A stretch of 11,356 nt of DNA from Kiritimatiellia bacterium. GTDB lineage: Bacteria; Verrucomicrobiota; Kiritimatiellia; RFP12; UBA1067. Numbering within the stretch: position 1 is the first letter of the stretch; each line of letters opens with the position of its first letter. Shown in pieces: positions 5,981-11,356 of this stretch. The notes beneath the pieces were generated by a model, which saw only the letters and a program-made list of their open reading frames with translations, ran no database searches and was not told the origin of the DNA. A program made the position numbers and the translations under genes. Location: positions 1 to 11,356 of the forward strand of contig JAGOBZ010000066.1 in the NCBI GenBank assembly GCA_017999015.1, given 5' to 3'.

Positions 5981-7888
5981 ATGAAAAAAGCCGAGCAGAA
6001 AAAAACGACAGCGGCAGCCGCCGCGACCGCGCCGCGGATCCGCATCACTGACACCACCTTGCGTGATGCGCACCAGTCGCTCTGGGCGACCCGCATGCGC
6101 ACCGACGACATTCTCGCCGTTGCCGAGGAGGTGGACAGTGCGGGGTACTATTCCTTGGAGTGTTGGGGCGGCGCCACCTTTGATGTCTGCCTGCGTTTCC
6201 TGCGCGAAAATCCTTGGGAGCGCCTGCGCCAGTTGAAGTCAGTCTGCAAAAAAACGCCGCTGCAAATGCTGTTGCGCGGTCAGAATATTCTCGGGTACAA
6301 GAATTATCCGGACGATGTGCTGGAACGTTTCGTGGCGCTGGCCTGCGAGAATGGTATGGACATCTTCCGCATCTTCGACGCGCTGAATGACACGCGCAAC
6401 CTCGAACGGGCCATCCAGGCCGTCAAGAAGTACGGCGGCCACGCGCAAGGCACGATCTGCTACACCTTCAGCCCGGTGCATACCGTCGATAATTTTGTGG
6501 CGATCGCCAGGGAGCAGGTGGCGATGGGTATCGACACGCTCTGCATCAAGGACATGGCCGGCATCCTGACGCCGGCCGCTGCCACGGAATTGGTTGGCGC
6601 GCTTGTTAAAGCGGTGAAGGTGCCGGTCCAACTGCATTCTCATATGACCAGCGGCATGGCGGTGGCGATGTACCTCTCCGCAGTCAAGGCCGGCGCCGGC
6701 GCGGTCGATACCGCCGTCTCGACCATGTCCGGTTTTTCTTCGCAGCCGCCCACCGAGACGCTGGTGGCGATTTTGGAAGCCGAAGGCTTCACGACCGGAC
6801 TCGACCACGCCAAGGTCGCGAAAGTCAACGCGCATTTCCGCGCACTCAAAAAGGTGCGCCAGCCCTCTTCCGCCGGCGCGGTGGAGCCGGTGGACGCCGA
6901 CGTGCTGGAACACCACATCCCGGGCGGCATGATCTCGAACCTGCGCTCGCAGCTCCAGCAGCAGGGCGCGCTCGACCGCCTGCCTGAAGTGCTCGAAGAG
7001 CTGCCGCGCACCCGCGCCGACATGGGCTATCCGCCGCTCGTCACGCCGACCAGCCAGATCGTCGGCGTGCAGGCCGTGCTCAACGTGCTGGCCGGCAAAC
7101 GCTATGAGATGGTCACCCAGGAAACGCGCGACTACGTCAAGGGCCTCTACGGCCGTTCACCCGCCCCGATCACCCCCAAGCTGGCAAAGCAGATCCTCAA
7201 CGGCGAGAAGCCGGTGACCTGCCGCCCGGCCGATCTGCTCAAGCCCGGTCTGGCCGACGCCGCCGCGCAGATCGAGCCCAAGCTGATCGAGAAGGAGGAG
7301 GACATCCTGTCATACTGTCTCTTCCCGGAAGTGGCGCTCGGTTACTTCAAATGGCGTGCCAAACCGGCCGAGCAGCGCGATGCGATTCCGGCTGACATCG
7401 AAGAACGCGGCGCCCAGAAAGCGGAGGCGCAAGCGAAGACGGAAGAACCCTCGCCTGCAGTCCAGGCCGATTCCGAGACGCAACGCTTCGCCGAGATCGG
7501 CCGCTTCGTGGCGTCGCTTGCGGGCCTGGTGCAGGGCGCGGGACCGGTTGCCCTGCCGACCGCAGCCGCACCCGTCCTGACGCCGCCTTCCACCGTTCCG
7601 GTCGCGGCCCCCGCAGCGAAGCCTGTGAAAGCGGCGGACGCCGCTCCGCAGGGGCCCACGGTCAACGCGCCGCTGAACGGGACCTTTTACCGCTCCGCCG
7701 GGCCGGGCAAACCAGAACTCTCCAAAGAAGGCGACAGCCTCAAGGCCGGCGATCCGCTTTGCATTGTGGAGGCCATGAAGCTCTTCAATCAGATCAAAGC
7801 GGATAAGCCGCTCAAGGTGGTGAAGTTCCTGGTCGAGCACGGTGCCGTGGTGGCGAAGGGCCAGCCTTTGGCGGTCGTCAGTTACTAA
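5981..7888 (+). CDS. oadA: Biotin-dependent carboxyltransferase / oxaloacetate decarboxylase alpha-type subunit with BCCP-like biotin domain
   Basis: The 635-residue protein resembles oxaloacetate decarboxylase alpha and pyruvate carboxylase subunit B. Such proteins move a carboxyl group between a 2-oxoacid and biotin, in the cytoplasm or at a membrane pump. The HMGL-like carboxyltransferase domain (about 20-290) has DTTLRDAHQS (24-33), CIKDMAG with Lys190 as the likely carbamylated lysine, and the metal-binding HSHMTSG (His219, His221). The conserved PYC/OADA region follows (IPGGM, about 313 on). A Pro/Ala linker (about 490-558) leads to the C-terminal biotinyl domain (560-635) with EAMK and biotinyl Lys600. 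That domain reads like acetyl-CoA carboxylase BCCP (GTFYRS, DPLCIVEAMKLFNQIKAD). No biotin carboxylase domain is present. The ATG at 5981 is preferred (GGAG at 5965-5968) over an upstream TTG inside the inverted repeat. It leads a likely three-gene operon. Exact substrate is uncertain. Confidence 0.85.
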   Translation: MKKAEQKKTTAAAAATAPRIRITDTTLRDAHQSLWATRMRTDDILAVAEEVDSAGYYSLECWGGATFDVCLRFLRENPWERLRQLKSVCKKTPLQMLLRGQNILGYKNYPDDVLERFVALACENGMDIFRIFDALNDTRNLERAIQAVKKYGGHAQGTICYTFSPVHTVDNFVAIAREQVAMGIDTLCIKDMAGILTPAAATELVGALVKAVKVPVQLHSHMTSGMAVAMYLSAVKAGAGAVDTAVSTMSGFSSQPPTETLVAILEAEGFTTGLDHAKVAKVNAHFRALKKVRQPSSAGAVEPVDADVLEHHIPGGMISNLRSQLQQQGALDRLPEVLEELPRTRADMGYPPLVTPTSQIVGVQAVLNVLAGKRYEMVTQETRDYVKGLYGRSPAPITPKLAKQILNGEKPVTCRPADLLKPGLADAAAQIEPKLIEKEEDILSYCLFPEVALGYFKWRAKPAEQRDAIPADIEERGAQKAEAQAKTEEPSPAVQADSETQRFAEIGRFVASLAGLVQGAGPVALPTAAAPVLTPPSTVPVAAPAAKPVKAADAAPQGPTVNAPLNGTFYRSAGPGKPELSKEGDSLKAGDPLCIVEAMKLFNQIKADKPLKVVKFLVEHGAVVAKGQPLAVVSY

Positions 7889-7894
7889 GCACTC

Positions 7895-8824
7895 ATGCGA
7901 TATCGGGTCCGACATCTCGTGGAGTATGGTGCGCTGCGCGGTGTGGCCGGCCTGCTCGCTGTGCTGCCTTACCGCGCGGCGCTGGCGGTGGCCTGGGGCG
8001 CTGCCGCGCTCGCCTTCCACCTGTTCCGCTTCCGGCGGCGCGAGACGGCGCGGCGCATCCGCGAGGTGTTCGGCACCGCGACGCCCGCCCGGTCGGTGCG
8101 CCGGATCGCCTGGCTGTCCCTGCGGAATATGGCGTTCAACAGCGTGGAGATGATGCGGGCGCCGCGTATCGACCTCGCCTGGATCGACCGGCACATACCG
8201 GCGTTCCGCGACCACATCGGCGCGGTTCAGGCGTTGATCGCGCAACACGGGGGCGCCGTCATCGCGGTGCCGCACATGGGCAACTGGGATCTCGCCGGCT
8301 GGGCCTGCCACCGCTACGGCATCCGGATGTTCAGCATCGCCGGCAAACAGAAGAATCCGCTGGTGAATGCGTGGATTAACCGCCAGCGCGAATCGGGCAT
8401 GACCATCCTCGAGCGCGGCGGCGGCACGCTCAAACAGATCATCAAGTTGCTGCGCGGCGGCAACGTGCTGGCGATCCTGCCGGATGTGCGGGTCTATACG
8501 CCCGACCTGAAGGTGCCGTTTCTTGGCGCGACCGCCAATGTCGGGCGCGGCATGGCCATGTTCGCGATCACCGCCCGCGTGCCGGTCATCCCGGCGATCC
8601 TGCGGCGAGAGGGATGGGGGCGCCACGGCTTTGATCATCTCCCCGCCATCTTCCCCGATCCCTCGCTGAACAAAGAAGAGGACGCCCGGCGCATCACGCA
8701 GGCTGTCCTGGCGAGCGTCGACGCCGCTATCCGGCAGGCGCCTGAACAATGGTTTTGGTACAATAAACGCTGGGTGCTGACGCCGGTCCGCGACGATGCG
8801 TCGGCGGCGCCGCCTGTCTCCTGA
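7895..8824 (+). CDS. LpxL/HtrB-family lysophospholipid (lipid A) acyltransferase
   Basis: This 309-residue protein belongs to the LpxL/LpxM/HtrB acyltransferase family, which adds acyl chains to lipid A precursors at the inner membrane. It has a hydrophobic N-terminal anchor (about 17-44), the catalytic HX4D motif as HMGNWD (His127, Asp132), the substrate-site region around ILPDVRVYTPDLKVPFLG, GRGMAMFAITARVPVIPAILRRE, and the family C-terminal motif PEQWFWYNKRW. The length is normal. The start lies 6 bases after the upstream stop codon with no good ribosome site, so coupled translation is likely. Related bacterial proteins can acylate other lipids such as ornithine lipids, so the substrate is not certain. 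Confidence 0.88.
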   Translation: MRYRVRHLVEYGALRGVAGLLAVLPYRAALAVAWGAAALAFHLFRFRRRETARRIREVFGTATPARSVRRIAWLSLRNMAFNSVEMMRAPRIDLAWIDRHIPAFRDHIGAVQALIAQHGGAVIAVPHMGNWDLAGWACHRYGIRMFSIAGKQKNPLVNAWINRQRESGMTILERGGGTLKQIIKLLRGGNVLAILPDVRVYTPDLKVPFLGATANVGRGMAMFAITARVPVIPAILRREGWGRHGFDHLPAIFPDPSLNKEEDARRITQAVLASVDAAIRQAPEQWFWYNKRWVLTPVRDDASAAPPVS

Positions 8825-8832
8825 CGTGAATG

Positions 8833-8838
8833 AAAGGA
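8833..8838 (+). promoter_or_regulatory. Ribosome binding site deciding the dapL start
   Basis: AAAGGA lies 9 bases before the ATG at 8848, which fits translation start there. The upstream in-frame ATG at 8830 overlaps this site and lacks one of its own. Confidence 0.65.
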
Positions 8839-8847
8839 ACGCACACC

Positions 8848-10071
8848 ATGATCCGAGTGAATGAGCATTACGCCAAGCTGCAATCCTCCTATCTCTTTTC
8901 CGAAATCGCCAAGCGGGTGAAAACCTATCAGGCCGAGCATCCCGCGAAGAAGGTCATCCGTCTCGGCATCGGTGATGTGACCGAGCCCCTGCCGCCGGCC
9001 TGCATCGCGGCTCTGCACACGGCGGTGGACGAGATGGCCGCGCGCGCGAGTTTCCGCGGGTATGGTCCGGAGCAGGGCTACGATTTCCTGCGCCAGGCCA
9101 TCGCGCAGAACGATTACCAGGCCCGCTGCGCCCCGATTGACTCGGACGAGGTGTTTGTGAGCGATGGCTCGAAGTGCGACACCGCGAACATCCAGGAGCT
9201 TTTCGCCGACAAGGTGACGATCGCCATTCCCGATCCCGTGTATCCGGTCTACGTCGACACCAACGTGATGGCGGGGCGCACGGGCAAGGCCGCCAAAGGC
9301 CGCTACAAAGGGCTGGTCTATCTCGACAGCACGATTGAAAACGGCTTTGTGCCCGCGTTGCCCGAGCAGCCGGTCGACCTGATCTACCTCTGTTTCCCGA
9401 ACAATCCCACCGGCGCGACCGCCACGCGCGAGCAGCTCGCCGCCTGGGTGCGTTACGCGCGGGCGAACAAGGCGCTGATCCTGTTTGACGCCGCGTACGA
9501 AGCCTTTATCCGCGATCCGGCGCTGCCGCACAGCATCTACGAGATCGAAGGCGCGCGCGACGTGGCGATCGAGTTCCGCAGCTTCTCCAAGACGGCCGGT
9601 TTCACCGGCACGCGCTGCGCCTTCACGGTGGTGCCAAAGTCGGTGATGGCCTACACCAAAAAAGGCGAGGCGGTGGCGCTGCATCCGCTGTGGAACCGCC
9701 GCCACACTACCAAGTTCAATGGCGTCTCGTATCCGATCCAGCGCGCGGCCGAGGCCGTTTATTCGCCTGAGGGCAAGGCGCAGACGCGCGCGCTCGTCGA
9801 TTTCTATCTCGGCAATGCCGCGCTGATCCGGAGCACGCTGGCCGACCTCGGCTTTGCGATGACCGGCGGCGAGAACAGCCCGTACATCTGGGTCAACGTC
9901 GGCAAGGACTCCTGGAAGTTCTTCGACAAGCTGCTGAAGCGCGCGCAGGTGGTCACAACGCCCGGCGCGGGCTTCGGCCGTTGCGGTCAGGGCTTCATCC
10001 GCATCAGCGCCTTCAACAGCCGCGAGAACGTCGAAGAGGCGATGCAGCGCCTGCGCAAGGTGCTGAAATAG
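8848..10071 (+). CDS. dapL: LL-diaminopimelate aminotransferase DapL
   Basis: DapL is a PLP enzyme that converts tetrahydrodipicolinate straight to LL-2,6-diaminopimelate with glutamate as amino donor, for lysine and peptidoglycan. The 407-residue product has the family's usual length and N-terminus (MIRVNEHYAKLQSSYLF). It contains VIRLGIGDVTEPLP, FRGYGPEQGYDFLR, VFVSDGSKCD, IAIPDPVYPVYVDTNVM, FPNNPTGA (about 183-190), DAAYEAFI and the PLP lysine motif SFSKTAGFTGTRC with Lys248. The Arg of the C-terminal GFIRISAF would hold the substrate carboxylate. The start at 8848 is chosen for its ribosome site and family fit. It is the last gene of the likely operon, 23 bases after the acyltransferase. 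This route is common in the PVC group, Chlamydiae, cyanobacteria and plants. Confidence 0.95.
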   Translation: MIRVNEHYAKLQSSYLFSEIAKRVKTYQAEHPAKKVIRLGIGDVTEPLPPACIAALHTAVDEMAARASFRGYGPEQGYDFLRQAIAQNDYQARCAPIDSDEVFVSDGSKCDTANIQELFADKVTIAIPDPVYPVYVDTNVMAGRTGKAAKGRYKGLVYLDSTIENGFVPALPEQPVDLIYLCFPNNPTGATATREQLAAWVRYARANKALILFDAAYEAFIRDPALPHSIYEIEGARDVAIEFRSFSKTAGFTGTRCAFTVVPKSVMAYTKKGEAVALHPLWNRRHTTKFNGVSYPIQRAAEAVYSPEGKAQTRALVDFYLGNAALIRSTLADLGFAMTGGENSPYIWVNVGKDSWKFFDKLLKRAQVVTTPGAGFGRCGQGFIRISAFNSRENVEEAMQRLRKVLK

Positions 10072-10134
10072 AGAACCTCATGAGATCAAGTGTGTGAAAA
10101 AGTGCGCCGAAGCGGGGGTGCATGCACTCAATCG

Positions 10135-10154
10135 GTGAGGGGCAGTCCCCTCAC
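10135..10154. terminator. Hairpin between convergent dapL and the glycosidase-like gene
   Basis: GTGAGGGG (10135-10142) pairs perfectly with CCCCTCAC (10147-10154) around the loop CAGT. The right arm contains the stop codon of the minus-strand gene (10151-10153). The hairpin lies in the 79-base convergent gap after dapL and may act on both transcripts, but no T-tract follows on either strand, so intrinsic termination is weakly supported. Confidence 0.4.
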
Positions 10155-11356
10155 TCCACCTGGCGCAGCCAGCCGGCCTGCCAGGGGCCGACGGCGGGCA
10201 GCGTGATCAGCGCCTCCTGGCCTTCCCAACGCACAGCGAGCGGCACCGGCTTCTCTTTGGGCGTCAGCCACTCGACGTGCGTGATGCCTTCGCGGCAGCC
10301 GCGCAGGCGCAGCGTGGCCGGCGGCTGCGTGTCGATCGAGGCGTTCACAAGCGCCACGCTGCGCAGATCGCCGGCCATCGACACGCGCGGGATGACAACC
10401 GCTTGCGCGGCGTTTTCCACAAAAACCGGCAGGCGGTTCTGCGCCACCCAGTCGGCCGCCAGCAGCAGTTGCCGCCGCCGCGCCTCGCTCGCATACGGCG
10501 AAAAACCGTCAAAGCCGAAAGCCGCGAGGCGGCCGCCTGTGGGCAGCTCGATCAGGACAGAGGCGGCTTCCAGGATCTTGCCCTGCGCGTCCCGGTAGCG
10601 CCCGATCACCCGCGCCGCGTCGTTCGACGGGACAAGCGCAAACGTGCTGTCCTCCAGAGCCTGCGGGCGCCAGACATAGCCCACGCGGTTGACGTTCAGC
10701 TCGTCGTCCGTGAACTCCTCGACAACCTGTTGCGCGCTGCGCGGGCGCGCGCCCATCTGGATGCTTGCGCCGGCGCCCCGCGTCTGCAGGGCGGCGACCG
10801 CGGTGCCGTCCAGCAGCACGCCGCCCGAGAGCACGCGCTGCAGCTCCACGTCGCTCATGCCGGCGACATTCGCGGCGGTGAGCAGGTAGCCGACCGGATA
10901 GGGCGAGCCGGGACAGACCGGCAGGCCGAGCGGCGCGAGCGCGTCCGCCGCATAGAGGGTGCCGGGAAGCGTGCGCGGTTTGAGTGCGGCTTCGCTCTGC
11001 GCACGGAAGGGGAGGAGCCCGCCGGGGCGCGTCTCTCGGTTGTGGCGGGCGTAGGCCTGGAGGAAGGGGCGCCAGAAGGTCAGTTCGCTGAAATAGACGC
11101 CGGCAAACCAGTCGGGCGTTTCATGCGCGGCTCTCAGGAAATCGACCTCCACCGCCTCTGCGCCATAGGCGAGCAGCAGAAACGTCTGCACGCATAGACC
11201 GTGTGCGGTGGCGGACGAGGCGAAGGCCGCGCCGTCTCCGATCCGCGCGACAGTCTGCGTGGACGGCGCGGCGAACCGCAGCGCCTCGCTGATCATGCGG
11301 CGCGGGAGATTGCTGTCGGGGAACGCAAAGATGAAACGGGGCTCCGCTGCCGGCGC
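10151..11356 (-). CDS. C-terminal part of a putative glycosidase-like protein (5' end outside window)
   Basis: The frame is open from the stop at 10151 to the right edge (401 codons), so the ATG at 11296 is probably internal. I do not recognise a named family with confidence. The first part (AYGAEAVEVDFLRAAHETPDWFAGVYFSELTFWRPFLQAYARHNRETRPGG) resembles the end of a TIM-barrel glycosidase. The next part (PYPVGYLLTAANVAGMSDVE, then GGVLLDGTAVAALQTRGAG) resembles the amidotransferase-like fold of beta-galactosidase-type enzymes. A beta-rich C-terminal domain follows (SVALVNASIDTQPPATLRLRG, WLTPKEKPVPLAVRWEG). No signal peptide can be judged without the N-terminus. It is convergent with dapL. 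Carbohydrate activity is inference. Confidence 0.6.
   Translation of the reverse strand, partial: APAAEPRFIFAFPDSNLPRRMISEALRFAAPSTQTVARIGDGAAFASSATAHGLCVQTFLLLAYGAEAVEVDFLRAAHETPDWFAGVYFSELTFWRPFLQAYARHNRETRPGGLLPFRAQSEAALKPRTLPGTLYAADALAPLGLPVCPGSPYPVGYLLTAANVAGMSDVELQRVLSGGVLLDGTAVAALQTRGAGASIQMGARPRSAQQVVEEFTDDELNVNRVGYVWRPQALEDSTFALVPSNDAARVIGRYRDAQGKILEAASVLIELPTGGRLAAFGFDGFSPYASEARRRQLLLAADWVAQNRLPVFVENAAQAVVIPRVSMAGDLRSVALVNASIDTQPPATLRLRGCREGITHVEWLTPKEKPVPLAVRWEGQEALITLPAVGPWQAGWLRQVE

Noticed and set aside
7310..8749. 479-codon minus-strand open frame
   Set aside because: It is antisense to the well-supported carboxyltransferase and acyltransferase genes and is low-complexity (Arg/His/Gly-rich) with no motif.
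8635..9705. 356-codon minus-strand open frame
   Set aside because: It is antisense to dapL, whose coding sequence is unambiguous.
10118..10127. Ten-base palindrome GTGCATGCAC after dapL
   Set aside because: It is short, has no loop to form a useful hairpin, and no second copy or linked promoter is seen.
10277..11197. 306-codon plus-strand open frame
   Set aside because: It is opposite the glycosidase-like frame, is rich in Arg/Ala/His with no motif, and lacks a ribosome site. The minus-strand frame has protein-like composition and stays open to the edge.
1..11356. tRNA, rRNA, CRISPR array, transposase or integrase genes
   Set aside because: No such signature was seen on either strand by reading; no array of regularly spaced repeats and no transposase-like protein is present.

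Overview
The window is a GC-rich stretch of a Gram-negative bacterial chromosome. A TonB-dependent outer-membrane receptor and a lipid A-type acyltransferase point to an outer membrane. DapL (the LL-diaminopimelate aminotransferase route to lysine and peptidoglycan) together with secreted GHL10-type putative glycosidases suggests the PVC group (Kiritimatiellota, Verrucomicrobiota or Lentisphaerota). That placement is inference from gene content, not from a search.

Layout. Positions 1-115 hold two abutting perfect hairpins downstream of a minus-strand TonB receptor gene (116-2143). The receptor is preceded by a sigma70-like promoter (about 2428-2456) and a cobalamin riboswitch (2275-2416, minus), which marks it as a probable BtuB-like corrinoid receptor. 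Divergently transcribed is a large secreted GHL10-type putative glycosidase (2552-4990). It ends at a nested palindromic element with a T-tract (5014-5100) that also reaches the stop codon of the convergent PIN toxin gene. The toxin and its Phd/YefM-type antitoxin (5099-5847, minus) form a vapBC-like pair. Its promoter has a palindromic operator in the spacer, and the geometry predicts a leaderless transcript. A 9+7+9 inverted repeat lies in the gap before the next gene.

A probable plus-strand operon follows: a biotin-dependent carboxyltransferase/decarboxylase alpha subunit (5981-7888), an LpxL/HtrB-family acyltransferase (7895-8824) and dapL (8848-10071), with gaps of 6 and 23 bases. A minus-strand gene (10151 to the right edge, 5' end outside the window) encodes the C-terminal part of a putative glycosidase-like protein.

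The genes fit a heterotrophic lifestyle: corrinoid uptake, polysaccharide processing, oxaloacetate/pyruvate or methylmalonyl-CoA carboxyl transfer, and envelope synthesis. I do not see a clearly new multi-gene system. The points most worth checking are regulatory (riboswitch leader with a duplicated Shine-Dalgarno segment, leaderless vapBC with a spacer operator), a PIN domain with Gln at a usual acidic position, the BCCP-like biotin domain on the OadA-type protein, and the intergenic palindromes.
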